Shown: positions 18,082 to 27,703 of the stretch, piece after piece
Numbering within the stretch: the stretch's first letter is position 1
Layout of the letters: every line of letters starts with the position of its first letter
NCBI RefSeq assembly: GCF_000447295.1
Contig: NZ_KE650771.1
Span: 1,823,004 to 1,887,003 of the forward strand
DNA from: Fischerella sp. PCC 9431
GTDB lineage: Bacteria; Cyanobacteriota; Cyanobacteriia; Cyanobacteriales; Nostocaceae
Length of the DNA: 64,000 nucleotides
Direction: 5' to 3'
The notes under the pieces: model-generated
Database searches by the model: none
What the model saw: only the letters and a program-made list of their open reading frames with translations
Told to the model about the DNA's origin: nothing
Made by a program: the position numbers and the translations under genes

Positions 18082-18180
18082 GAGGATGTTTAAGAAGTCA
18101 AACTTAGCGATGTTTGCAATTGCAAGCTAGGTGTTGTAACAGATGACTAAGGGAAAATCATGATTTTCCCTTAGTCTCCC
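18082..18180. repeat. Structured intergenic element, partial copy 6
   Basis: Keeps the left end GAGGATGTT but loses the right end. The first inner stem has changed on both sides, from GGCG/CGCC to AGC/GCT (CTTAGC with GCTAGG). The second hairpin has grown to a perfect 32-base palindrome at 18145-18176, with 16-base arms, by matching changes on both arms. It could terminate the array transcript. Confidence 0.7.
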
Positions 18181-18341
18181 TGATGGAACATAGGATGTCA
18201 CACCCTCGTTACTCTGTTCAATCTGGTAACGAGAATAATCGTCTTTGATTCTTGCTAAGAATAGTCCAAGGAATCAGTTAGTGAATTTGTGTGAGGTGAT
18301 CTTTTTGTGAACTATATTGTATTGCAAATGAGGATGTAATT

Positions 18342-18653
18342 ATGAGTGGATTAAAAATTGATGATCTAAGTTTTTGCGAAATTGAGTTTTCTAATGAACT
18401 GCAAGTTCAAGGTGGTTTTTTTACAACTGATTTTTTTAAAGATATCTCAGACATTTTTGGAGATGATTTAGCTGAGTTTGATAAGCATCCAGGAGAATAT
18501 TCTTTCGATAAGGAGACAACAGATAAATTCGGAATTAAGCATAAAATTTCAGCAAAGAAAACTGAAAATTTCAAAATTATAACTAGTACATCAAAAGGTA
18601 CTAAAGGTGGTGGAAATTATGCTGGAAGTTTATCAGCAGTATCAGTAATTTAG
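18342..18653 (+). CDS. Double-glycine precursor-like protein with larger core
   Basis: 103 residues. The N-terminus MSGLKIDDLSFCEIEFSNEL then QVQGG has the leader pattern of the array (hydrophobic-I-x-DL, acidic residues, GG). The core of about 78 residues is unrelated: Phe/Asp-rich first (FFTTDFFKDISDIFGDDLAE), Lys/Thr-rich later, ending KGTKGGGNYAGSLSAVSVI. GAGG lies upstream of the ATG. A terminator at 18708 follows closely. It is likely another substrate of the same exporter. Function not recognised. Confidence 0.7.
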   Translation: MSGLKIDDLSFCEIEFSNELQVQGGFFTTDFFKDISDIFGDDLAEFDKHPGEYSFDKETTDKFGIKHKISAKKTENFKIITSTSKGTKGGGNYAGSLSAVSVI

Positions 18654-18707
18654 TTAATTAGTACCTAACAGTGAAACAATTTGTTTTTCGTCAGATAGTT
18701 AATTGAG

Positions 18708-18750
18708 TATAGGCATAGCAAAGCTTTGTTATGCCTATATTTAATTTTTA
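18708..18750 (+). terminator. Terminator after the 103-residue precursor
   Basis: TATAGGCATA at 18708-18717 pairs with TATGCCTATA at 18730-18739, with a further CAAAG/CTTTG stem inside. TTTAATTTTTAT follows. The symmetry could allow it to work in both directions, but the next minus-strand gene ends some distance away. Confidence 0.75.
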
Positions 18751-18852
18751 TAAACATGTGGATTCAATATTAAAATAAATCCCTTGCTTTATAAAAGTTC
18801 TTTGAAAAACAAGGGATACTTAAAAAGTCTTAGATGATTGAGATTCCAATTA

Positions 18853-18933
18853 CTAACGTTTAAATGACTTTCTAACATTTTTTATGGCTGATGCCAAAAT
18901 TAAAAGTGACATTAGTTGAATTGGATCAACCAT
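18853..18933 (-). CDS. Possible 26-residue hydrophobic/cationic peptide
   Basis: A short minus-strand frame from ATG at 18931-18933 to TAG at 18853-18855. The peptide begins MVDPIQLMSLLILASAIKN and ends VRKSFKR: one short hydrophobic helix and a basic tail. The ribosome-binding site is weak (AGG about 12 bases upstream). It lies 50 bases downstream of the minus-strand precursor at 18983-19177 on the same strand. It could be an immunity-type or membrane peptide, or chance. Confidence 0.3.
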   Translation of the reverse strand: MVDPIQLMSLLILASAIKNVRKSFKR

Positions 18934-18982
18934 CTTTATTATAACCTATGCTCACTCTTAATCAATCTTGCAAAACTAGGTG

Positions 18983-19177
18983 TTAAATGTTTCCCATGAT
19001 TGATTCTTGTAAAGTTTTTGTTGAAGGTGACATCTCCCTTAACTGTTCATCAGCTTTTTTGAATCCAGAGGTATCATCCGAACTAGAATTGGTGTAACTA
19101 TAAAATGATGAAGCACCACCAATTATAGTGTTTGGAAATTCTACTAATTCGTCCAATTTTAAATCAGCAATAATCAT
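18983..19177 (-). CDS. Double-glycine precursor-like peptide, opposite strand
   Basis: 64 residues. The leader MIIADLKLDELVEFPNTIIG plus G closely follows the array leader pattern (MII-DL...E...IIGG). The core of 43 residues is Ser/Thr-rich at first (ASSFYSYTNSSSDDTSGF), then charged, and has no Cys. It lies on the opposite strand from the array. The ATG at 19175-19177 has only a weak upstream site. Leader similarity and position make it a probable substrate of the same exporter. Product unknown. Confidence 0.65.
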   Translation of the reverse strand: MIIADLKLDELVEFPNTIIGGASSFYSYTNSSSDDTSGFKKADEQLREMSPSTKTLQESIMGNI

Positions 19178-19451
19178 GTTATTTGTCCAAAAAGTATTTA
19201 ATTAGTTTGCTAACTTCATACTAACAAATAACAGAGTATATTTGATGATTATTAAAAAAACAAATTAAATAATCGTGCAAATATGACTTTTGAATTGATC
19301 AACATTTGGAAAATAAATATGTATTTAAAAATGCATCTTATCATAACTAAAGAAGAGTTTTTTAAAAGTATAGGCGATCGCTCTCAATAAGTTAATTGCT
19401 GGAATAATTTTGGTAATGTTTATACTTATCTATAGGGAGTTCAAAAAACAT

Positions 19452-19480
19452 CTGCGATTGAAATCGTAGTCTGATAGTTC
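19452..19480. repeat. Double-hairpin repeat, partial copy (E)
   Basis: CTGCGATTGAAATCGTAG (19452-19469) forms a hairpin and is followed by TCTGATAG. On the other strand this reads as the linker CTATCAG plus the second palindrome of the family described for 25700-25752. Its stem is nearly the same as the second stem there. Confidence 0.5.
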
Positions 19481-19512
19481 AACTCTGTTTAAGTAGACTG
19501 TTTGATTTTATA

Positions 19513-19563
19513 AAGTCGTCTTCAGACGACTTACGCTATTAGCAAAGGGTTTAAACCCTTTGC
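19513..19563. repeat. Double-hairpin repeat (D)
   Basis: Palindrome one is AAGTCGTCTTCAGACGACTT (19513-19532). A linker ACGCTATTA follows, then a 22-base perfect palindrome (19542-19563) with arms GCAAAGGGTTT. Same architecture and linker as the copies at 25700, 31789, 31858 and 34426-34472, but with different stems. Confidence 0.65.
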
Positions 19564-19729
19564 TTGACGATATTTTGAAAAAAATTGGGATGCTCCCGAT
19601 GGCTGAGTCAGTTATGAAGTTAGATTGGTTCTTGGTTGAATTTAGGTTTTAAAAAATACCTCTGTGCGATTGACTAAAAAGATAGTTACTATTTAAAGTA
19701 ATCAGCTACAGAACATCCAAACAGTAAAA

Positions 19730-20830
19730 GTGCCGTATTTAATCTACGCCCCTGAAACACCAAATGAGAGAGTTTATGAGTTGAAACAAGGATTTAACAC
19801 CCTTGGTCGAAAAATCGACAACACCATTGTTTTACTGGAAGAAACCGTATCTCGTTACCACGCACAAATTCACGTCGCCCCCAATGGAGTGACAATCAAA
19901 GATTGTGGCAGTAGCAATCATACTTTTGTCAATCAAGTTAAAGTCACCGTCTCTCAACTTCGGGACGGCGATACGATCGCTTGTGGTCAACTTCAGTTAA
20001 AATTCGTTCATTCCCTGAAAAAATCCCAGGCGCAACCAATCAGAGATCATCAAGAATCATTAAGCGATCATTTTAAACAAATTCCTCTTCCTCAAAGTGA
20101 GTCGCAACTTCAGAATTTGGTCGCCCAGAAGCCAAGCGAAGATTCTATTATCAAATTAAAGTCTCGCGATCGCGAACAACAAACAGTCAACAAACTCAAA
20201 ATTCTCTTAGAAGTCAGCAAACAACTCTGTTCACCTGACGAACCCGATCAACTTCTCCACAAGATTCTCGATCTAGTATTTCAAATTATGAGAATCGACC
20301 ACGCGGCGATTCTCTTGGTTGATGAACAGTCTCAACAACTCGAACTAAAAGCCAGCAAGTTACGAGAAGATCTTGCTGGTTATCAACAGCTTTACAGTAG
20401 CAAAATCGTCAATCTCACCTATGAAACCGGCGATGCAATTATCACTCAAGATGCTAAACGTGATCAGCGATTTAATGATTCTTTCTCGATAGTCCGAGAA
20501 GCAATTCAAAATTGCATGTGCGTACCTCTCAAAACCTATACGCAAATTATCGGGGTGTTATACGTCGATAATTTATCTCCTCTGATCAGCTACACTGACG
20601 AAGATTTAGAGTTTTTGAGTGCTTTAGCAAACCAAGCAGCAGCAGCTATTCACATGTCTCGCGAGTTTTACAAACGCGAACAAAAGCTTAAACAAGAAGT
20701 ATTAGATTTAAAAATTCAAATTGATTTAGCAAAAAAAGAAAGTGATGTTGCTGAAATTGTCAACCTTGATTATTTTCAAAAGTTGCAGCAATACGCCGAT
20801 CAGTTTAGAAATAAAGATAATCCTACTTGA
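19730..20830 (+). CDS. FHA and GAF domain signalling protein
   Basis: 366 residues. The N-terminal FHA domain (about 1-100) has GRKIDNTIVLLEETVSRYHA and GSSNHTFVN, the phosphothreonine-binding loops. After a Gln/Ser-rich linker a GAF domain (about 155-325) shows DHAAILLVDEQSQQLEL, CVPLKTYTQIIGVLYVDN and ALANQAAAAI. A short coiled coil ends the protein. No catalytic domain is present, so it is an adaptor or sensor, probably reading Ser/Thr kinase signals. It starts with GTG at 19730; no ATG is near. It faces the small zinc-ribbon gene, with a palindromic repeat between. Confidence 0.85.
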   Translation: MPYLIYAPETPNERVYELKQGFNTLGRKIDNTIVLLEETVSRYHAQIHVAPNGVTIKDCGSSNHTFVNQVKVTVSQLRDGDTIACGQLQLKFVHSLKKSQAQPIRDHQESLSDHFKQIPLPQSESQLQNLVAQKPSEDSIIKLKSRDREQQTVNKLKILLEVSKQLCSPDEPDQLLHKILDLVFQIMRIDHAAILLVDEQSQQLELKASKLREDLAGYQQLYSSKIVNLTYETGDAIITQDAKRDQRFNDSFSIVREAIQNCMCVPLKTYTQIIGVLYVDNLSPLISYTDEDLEFLSALANQAAAAIHMSREFYKREQKLKQEVLDLKIQIDLAKKESDVAEIVNLDYFQKLQQYADQFRNKDNPT

Positions 20831-20862
20831 AAAACTTCACTAAACAAAGCAAAAGTAAGTTT

Positions 20863-20909
20863 GTAGTAAGCACTTTAGTGCTTACAAATGAGGACTAAAG
20901 TCCTTACTA
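20863..20909. repeat. GTAGTAAG double-palindrome repeat
   Basis: GTAGTAAG, then palindrome AAGCACTTTAGTGCTT (20868-20883) and AGGACTAAAGTCCT (20891-20904), then TACTAC. The same plan with exchanged stems occurs at 27606-27656 and 59530-59577. Here it lies between convergent genes and could end both transcripts. Confidence 0.6.
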
Positions 20910-20920
20910 CGAACTCTTTA

Positions 20921-21094
20921 TTAGTCTCTAGCTCCAACTCTCCGTTCTATAGTAGTTGAGAGACTGTTAATATTAACATTTAAAAGTGGTACTTCTTGCC
21001 GACATGTTTGACAAAACCAGTAGAATTCTCCATGACGGACATGACGCAAGAGCGAATCTCCACAACATGGACATATGTTGCTTCTCATGCTCAT
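20921..21094 (-). CDS. Small zinc-ribbon protein
   Basis: 57 residues. CPCCGDSLLRHVRHGEFYWFC is followed by QTCRQEV, a CxxC...CxxC zinc-ribbon pattern. The tail is Ser/Thr-rich. The longer frame begins at 21115, but AAAGGAGG lies about 8 bases before the ATG at 21094 and within the longer frame, so MSMRSNICPCC is the likely start. Function is unknown; small zinc ribbons of this kind are common in cyanobacteria. Upstream is the glycosyltransferase on the same strand. Confidence 0.7.
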   Translation of the reverse strand: MSMRSNICPCCGDSLLRHVRHGEFYWFCQTCRQEVPLLNVNINSLSTTIERRVGARD

Positions 21095-21149
21095 ATGAAT
21101 GTCCTCCTTTGACAAAATTATTGATTAAAAAATCACTCAAAAAAAGTTT

Positions 21150-22217
21150 TTAAAACAGGATTTTTGCAGAATGAATCCGCCCATTTAAATTTGCGCGGTT
21201 TTTGATAACTTCCTCATAAACTGCTTCGTAACCATTGACCATTTGAATCACGCTAAATCTGTCTTCTACGTATTCTCTGCACGCATGACGATTAAGTTCC
21301 AATGCTTTCGGAATCATCGCCGCCATTTCATCAACATTTTGACAGATAAAACCCGTGATACCGTGATTAATCACCTCTGGTACAGAACCCAAATTCATGG
21401 CAATGACTGGCGTACCAGTGGCCATGGATTCAATCATTACCAAACCAAAAGGTTCTGGCCAAGTTATAGGAAATAAAGTAATTGCAGCATTCCCAAAAAG
21501 TTCTGCTTTCTCGGCGTGATTTATTTCTCCAAGAAATTGAATTTGCTTACCATCAATTTGGGGAGCAATTTCTTTCTCAAAAAATTCTGAATCTACTACA
21601 TCTACTTTTCCAGCCATTTTCAAGGGCCAACCTGTTTTTTTGGCGATCGCGATCGCATGATGTGGCCCTTTTTCTGGGGAAAAACGTCCTAAAAATGCCA
21701 AATATGGTGGTTCTTGGGGTTTGTCTACAAACGGATAATCGCTTGGGTTAATTCCGTTGTAAACTGTACTAATGTAATTCAAATTAATCTGTCTCTGCGC
21801 GTCGCTAATACTGATGTATGGTTGCTTTTGGTGATGACTGTAGACGCTACAATTATCTTCTGTAAAATTGCCATGCAGAGTATGTACTGTAGGTGTTGAT
21901 ACCAAACTGGCCAAAGGTAAAGCCGAAACCCCAACATGAGAATGGATCAAATCGAATTCCGTCGCCTGTTGATATACTTGGCTGAGTTCCAACATCTCGT
22001 ATGCTGTATACTCTTTGACATTGGGGTCTAAACGCAATGCACGCGGATAGACTGCTTTCAAATTAGCCAATGTTTGCGAATCTCCAGAAGCAAACAGTGT
22101 TACCTCATGACCGCGACGAACTAGTTCATCGGTCAAGCGACTCACTACCAACTCAATTCCTCCGTAGGTTGGAGGGGGAACTCGTTCCCATAAAGGGGCT
22201 ACTTGAGCGATCTTCAT
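21150..22217 (-). CDS. Glycosyltransferase family 4 protein
   Basis: 355 residues. The N-terminal Rossmann half has APLWERVPPPTYGGIELVV, the glycine-rich acceptor loop. The C-terminal half has FLGRFSPEKGPHHAIAIAKK and ITLFPITWPEPFGLVMIESM with the E-x7-E nucleotide-sugar motif, then ATGTPVIAMNLGSVPEVI. It is a GT-B retaining glycosyltransferase of the GT4 family. The sugar and acceptor cannot be told. The ATG at 22217 begins MKIAQVAP and matches the family start. It has no sugar-related neighbours. Confidence 0.88.
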   Translation of the reverse strand: MKIAQVAPLWERVPPPTYGGIELVVSRLTDELVRRGHEVTLFASGDSQTLANLKAVYPRALRLDPNVKEYTAYEMLELSQVYQQATEFDLIHSHVGVSALPLASLVSTPTVHTLHGNFTEDNCSVYSHHQKQPYISISDAQRQINLNYISTVYNGINPSDYPFVDKPQEPPYLAFLGRFSPEKGPHHAIAIAKKTGWPLKMAGKVDVVDSEFFEKEIAPQIDGKQIQFLGEINHAEKAELFGNAAITLFPITWPEPFGLVMIESMATGTPVIAMNLGSVPEVINHGITGFICQNVDEMAAMIPKALELNRHACREYVEDRFSVIQMVNGYEAVYEEVIKNRANLNGRIHSAKILF

Positions 22218-22880
22218 ATATTGTTTTGGTTCAGCAGGTGAGATAGTCCTCTATCAACAGTTATCAGTTATCAGTTATCAGTTATCAGTTATCAGTTAGT
22301 AATTTGACAGCTTGGATAATCATCTCTCCACATTTACTGTTAGGAGTAGCTGGTATTTATTAAGTTGACAACTGGTTACTGCTTATTAATTTCACAGGAC
22401 TGACATACAAATTGATAAAGCATTTGTACCTAACTATTTGACTTTAGCATTCACCAAAATGACTCCTAAGAGTGCAATATTGGTTAACCTAAAATTTGCA
22501 ATTGCCTTCTAGTGGAACAACTCAGAGCAAAGAACATTAAAAGCTCAAACCAGAAGCTTTTTATATTTTCTTAATATTCTGATAGATGCTTACCACAATC
22601 TACTAGGTATTGCAGATCATTAATGCAAGCAATCAGGTAACTATACTGAATCAATTTAAAACCAGCAATCTTTTGGTTGCATCTATCTTGGGGATCATAG
22701 ATAATAAGAGGCTTTGTAAGGGAAAATACTAAATTTTGTTAGAAGATCAATTTTGAGAACTTGAGAAAGGAGAATAAAGAATGGGAAATAAAGAATACTA
22801 GAGGGTAATCAGCCAACCATCAACAACTAATTATTAACTAATTACCTTGACTATAACTATTGACTGTTAACTTGAAAATA
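22218..22880. other. Intergenic with TTATCAG heptamer repeat
   Basis: A run of about five TTATCAG heptamers lies at 22258-22298, a cyanobacterial short tandem repeat type. The rest, up to exonuclease III, is AT-rich and shows no gene. Confidence 0.55.
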
Positions 22881-23663
22881 ATGAAAATTGCTACTTGGAA
22901 TGTTAACTCTATTCGCACTCGTTTACAGCATGTTGTTGATTGGTTAATTCAAAATCCAATTGATGTGTTGTGTGTGCAAGAAACTAAAGTTATTGATGAT
23001 AATTTTCCGCGATCGCCATTTGAAGAATTAGGCTATCATCTCTATTTATCTGGTCAAAAATCGTACAATGGTGTTGCTATTTTCAGCCGACAACCTCTCC
23101 AAAATGTCAGCGCCAGTTTTACAGCAATCTTGCCAGAAATATCACCAGAATTTGACGAGCAAAAGCGAGTACTAACAGGTGTAATCAACGACGTGAGAAT
23201 TATTAATCTTTACGTACCCAATGGCTCGGCAGTTGGCAGCGAAAAGTACGAATATAAACTACGTTGGTTGGCAATGCTACGAGAGTATTTGCAAACTCTC
23301 CTAACATCAACCCCAGACATTTGTATGTGTGGTGACTTTAATATTGCCTTAGAAGATCAAGATATCCACGAAAAAGCGAATCCAGAAAATCACATCATGG
23401 CATCTGAAGGCGAACGCCAAGCACTACGAGATATCTTAACACTGGGGTTTGCTGATGCTTTTCGCAAATTCACATCCGAAGGTGGACATTACAGTTGGTG
23501 GGATTATCGCGCTGCATCATTTCGCCGGAATTTGGGCTGGCGAATTGACCATCATTATTTGACACCCAATTTGTACGAGCGTGCAGAAAGTTGCACCATT
23601 GATATTACCCCCCGCAAATTAACACAACCTAGTGACCATGCACCAGTGATTGTCGAATTTTAG
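22881..23663 (+). CDS. xth: Exonuclease III / AP endonuclease
   Basis: 260 residues, the usual length of Xth. The enzyme cuts DNA at abasic sites and removes 3' blocks in base excision repair. Motifs: MKIATWNVNSIRTRL, VLCVQETKV (metal-binding Glu), YVPNGSAVG, CGDFNIA, and SWWDYRAASFRRNLGWRIDH, with the final SDHAPV catalytic His. A TTG at 22860 is in frame, but ATG 22881 begins the conserved MKIATWN. It converges with gltX, with an inverted-repeat terminator between them. Confidence 0.94.
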   Translation: MKIATWNVNSIRTRLQHVVDWLIQNPIDVLCVQETKVIDDNFPRSPFEELGYHLYLSGQKSYNGVAIFSRQPLQNVSASFTAILPEISPEFDEQKRVLTGVINDVRIINLYVPNGSAVGSEKYEYKLRWLAMLREYLQTLLTSTPDICMCGDFNIALEDQDIHEKANPENHIMASEGERQALRDILTLGFADAFRKFTSEGGHYSWWDYRAASFRRNLGWRIDHHYLTPNLYERAESCTIDITPRKLTQPSDHAPVIVEF

Positions 23664-23679
23664 ATATACGGGGGTTTTC

Positions 23680-23749
23680 TTAGTGTCTTAGTGTCTTAGT
23701 GGTGAAAACAGAAATTTTAATTTAACCACCAAGACACCAAGACACCAAA
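23680..23749. terminator. Inverted repeat between convergent xth and gltX
   Basis: TTAGTGTC units repeated three times (23680-23703) face their reverse complement (ACCACCAAGACACCAAGACA, from 23725) with G-T wobbles. This makes a long stem of about 24 pairs. It lies between two convergent stop codons and would work as a bidirectional terminator. Confidence 0.65.
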
Positions 23750-23760
23750 ATTGTAACGAC

Positions 23761-25209
23761 CTACTGAGATTTTGCTGTTGCTTGAACCAAGCGGGGCTGA
23801 TCTAAACCAATGTGATGCAACAACAACCACGATTGAATCAAATCAGGACCATGCATGTCCCCAGTTAATGCTGCTCGCAGACTACGCATAATCAAACCTT
23901 TCTTGACATTTTGTTGTTTGACTACTTGCTTGATTATGTCTTGGGCGCTGGTTTCGTTGAATTCCTGCTGGTTCTGTAATGCAGCGTTTATCGCCTCGAT
24001 CGCAGCAGCAACCCCTTCTTGTTGCAGTTGCACAGCAGCTTCTTCACTAAATTCCACTGCATCCGTGAAAAACAGTTTGCTGATGGTGACAGCATCCACA
24101 AGCCGAGTCAAGCTAGGTTGAATTAAAACTACTAGTTGTTCTAACCAAGCCCGTTCTTCTCGTCCTCCAGTTAATTTATACCCGGCTTCTTCCCAAAAAG
24201 GAATGAGCAAATCTGTCAGTTTATCTACTGGCATCACGTGGATATACTGACTGTTGATCCAATCTAACTTTGCCCAGTCAAACTTTGCACCTGCTTTATT
24301 TACACGCTCAAAGCTAAACAGTTGGGCTGCTTCTGGTAGAGTAAAAATTTCTTGCGTCGAGTCGGGAGCTGACCAACCCAACAATGTCATGTAATTTACC
24401 AAAGCTTCAGCAGTAAAGCCCATTTTTTGAAAGTCAGAAATCGAGGTGACGCCATCTCGTTTAGAAAGCTTGCGTCCTTCTTGATTGAGGATCAAGGGTG
24501 TATGGGCAAATTCTGGGACTTTTGCCCCAAAGGCTTCATAAAGTAGAATTTGCTTGGCAGTGTTGGCAATGTGGTCTTCTCCCCGGATGACATGGGTAAT
24601 TTGCATATCTATGTCATCTACTACAACTGCAAAATTATACAGAGGTTGACCAATACCATCAGCTGCGGCGCGAGCAATTACCATATCACCACCCAAATCG
24701 CTACCGCGCCAAACCATCTGGTCTCTAACTAAGTCATTCCAAACAATTTCTCGGTGATCATCTATTTTGAAACGAATCACAAAGCTACGCCCTTCGGCTT
24801 TGTATGCAGCTTCTTGTTCTGGTGTCAAATTGCGATGACGATTATCATAACGAGGAGCCTCACCTCTAGCTTTTTGGGCTTCTCGTAATGTTTCGAGTTC
24901 CTCAGCAGTGGTATAGCAGCGATAAGCTAGTCCTTGATCTAGGAGACTTTGTACTGCTTGCTTGTAAATATCCAGGCGTTGGGTTTGGAAGAAAGGCCCT
25001 TCATCCCAATTTAACCCCAGCCAGCGTAGTCCTTGGAGAATATTTTCTGTATATTCGGGACGCGATCGCTCTAAATCTGTGTCTTCAATTCGTAAAATAA
25101 ACTTACCGTCCTGGTGACGGGCAAACAACCAATTGAATACAGCCGTTCTCGCTGTACCAATATGTAAATTTCCAGTTGGACTGGGGGCAATACGTACTCT
25201 AACAGTCAC
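23761..25209 (-). CDS. gltX: Glutamyl-tRNA synthetase
   Basis: 482 residues, class I synthetase. It charges tRNA-Glu, which also feeds tetrapyrrole synthesis in cyanobacteria. It has [15 protein letters not shown] (HIGH motif) at the start and [11 protein letters not shown] (KMSKS motif) at about residue 250. [20 protein letters not shown] lies in the catalytic core, and the helical anticodon-binding domain is at the C-terminus. The ATG at 25209 is followed directly by the family start [11 protein letters not shown]. tRNA-Asp lies upstream on the same strand. Confidence 0.96.
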   Translation of the reverse strand: MTVRVRIAPSPTGNLHIGTARTAVFNWLFARHQDGKFILRIEDTDLERSRPEYTENILQGLRWLGLNWDEGPFFQTQRLDIYKQAVQSLLDQGLAYRCYTTAEELETLREAQKARGEAPRYDNRHRNLTPEQEAAYKAEGRSFVIRFKIDDHREIVWNDLVRDQMVWRGSDLGGDMVIARAAADGIGQPLYNFAVVVDDIDMQITHVIRGEDHIANTAKQILLYEAFGAKVPEFAHTPLILNQEGRKLSKRDGVTSISDFQKMGFTAEALVNYMTLLGWSAPDSTQEIFTLPEAAQLFSFERVNKAGAKFDWAKLDWINSQYIHVMPVDKLTDLLIPFWEEAGYKLTGGREERAWLEQLVVLIQPSLTRLVDAVTISKLFFTDAVEFSEEAAVQLQQEGVAAAIEAINAALQNQQEFNETSAQDIIKQVVKQQNVKKGLIMRSLRAALTGDMHGPDLIQSWLLLHHIGLDQPRLVQATAKSQ

Positions 25210-25353
25210 AGCAAATCCGCAAATTATTGATTATCGCAAAGCATGATCATTGTAGGTTATTCTGGAAATAGTGTTATTAATTCCAAGAGTTTATATCATT
25301 TATATAAACCAATAACACTATATCTAACCTATTATATAAACCTTAATTTCTAC

Positions 25354-25426
25354 GGGACTGACGGGGCTCGAACCCGCAACTTCCGCCGTGACAGGGCGGT
25401 GCTCTAACCAATTGAACTACAGTCCC
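25354..25426 (-). tRNA. tRNA-Asp (anticodon GTC)
   Basis: 73 bases on the minus strand. The acceptor arm GGGACTG pairs with CAGTCCC. The D arm is GTTC/GAGC and the anticodon stem CCGCC/GGCGG, with loop CTGTCAC carrying GTC. The T arm has GTTCGAG in the loop. No CCA is encoded. All arms fold without mismatches apart from one G-T pair. Confidence 0.97.
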
Positions 25427-25512
25427 TTATTTGCAACTTTTTAATTATGCCTAACACCTTTGAAATTGTCAAGCTTTTTTTTGGGAAAGTTTTTTGACCA
25501 AGCCCCTTCGAG

Positions 25513-25547
25513 GCGGGAACGGGGAACAGGGAACGGGGAACGGGGGA
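25513..25547. repeat. GGGAACG short tandem repeat
   Basis: About five imperfect units of GGGAACGG / GGGAACAGG in the spacer between tRNA-Asp and thiC. It is typical of cyanobacterial intergenic heptamer-type repeats. Confidence 0.5.
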
Positions 25548-25699
25548 AGAATTAGCCCCGAAGATTGGGTACAAGCCCCTGAATTTATTCACGAAAAGAA
25601 GAAAAAAAGCGTCCGCATCAAATCCCCTTAATTTATTTATGGGGATTTCCCTGTTGCCTGTTCCCTTTTAATGTCATCCCGCCCAGAAATAAATCAAGC

Positions 25700-25752
25700 A
25701 GTCTGCTTCAGCAGACTTTAGCTATGAGACTGCGATTTCAATCGCAGGCGGG
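25700..25752. repeat. Double-hairpin repeat (A)
   Basis: Palindrome one is AGTCTGCTTCAGCAGACT (25700-25717). The linker is TTAGCTATGAGA. Palindrome two is CTGCGATTTCAATCGCAG (25730-25747), followed by GCGGG. This copy defines the family: two hairpins, a linker with GCTATGAG, and a GCGGG end. Confidence 0.65.
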
Positions 25753-25858
25753 TTTTTGGAACATTTGGGATACTCCCCCCACAGAGGAAACAGGAAATAG
25801 GAAAAACTATTCGCTGTTCCCTGATTCGACAAAATTCCCAGGCGCAGAGAAACACTGA

Positions 25859-27345
<1,487 letters not shown>

Positions 27346-27417
27346 AATTTTAGCATTTTGGCAGTGGAGCAGATGAGGAATTAACAATTTAGAACCATTC
27401 TAAGGCGGGTGTATAGT

Positions 27418-27563
27418 CAATACGGTTCGGTTAAGAATTTTTCGTCATAATTTTGGGATTGTAGAGACGCGTAGACGCTCGTAAGAGCGGCTTCTCGTAA
27501 GAGTATTATCGCGTCTCTGGTGGATTTAAATGTCAATCGGTTTGTCTTATCCGAACCGTATTG
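27418..27563. mobile_element. MITE-like element with inverted ends
   Basis: 146 bases bounded by CAATACGGTTCGG (27418-27430) and its exact reverse complement CCGAACCGTATTG (27551-27563). The similarity goes on inward for a few bases (TTAAG / CTTAT). It has no coding capacity. The inside carries CGTAGACG and GAGACGCG pieces of the dispersed repeats. The sequence GGGTGTATAGTCAATAC at the left is repeated as GGGTGTGTAGTCAATAC just after the right end. Confidence 0.5.
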
Positions 27564-27605
27564 GGTGTGTAGTCAATACTGCTCGATTAAGGATTTAACA
27601 AAGTT

Positions 27606-27656
27606 CGTAGTCAGGACTTTAGTCCTTATTTTCTAAGCACTGAAGTGCTTACTACA
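27606..27656. repeat. GTAGTAAG double-palindrome repeat
   Basis: AGGACTTTAGTCCT (27613-27626) and AAGCACTGAAGTGCTT (27635-27650), then ACTACAAAC. Same family as 20863-20909, in the opposite order. Confidence 0.6.
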
Positions 27657-27703
27657 AACGGGTTAACATAAAAACAAACGCTGAGTTTGCTTTGTTACCT
27701 TTT

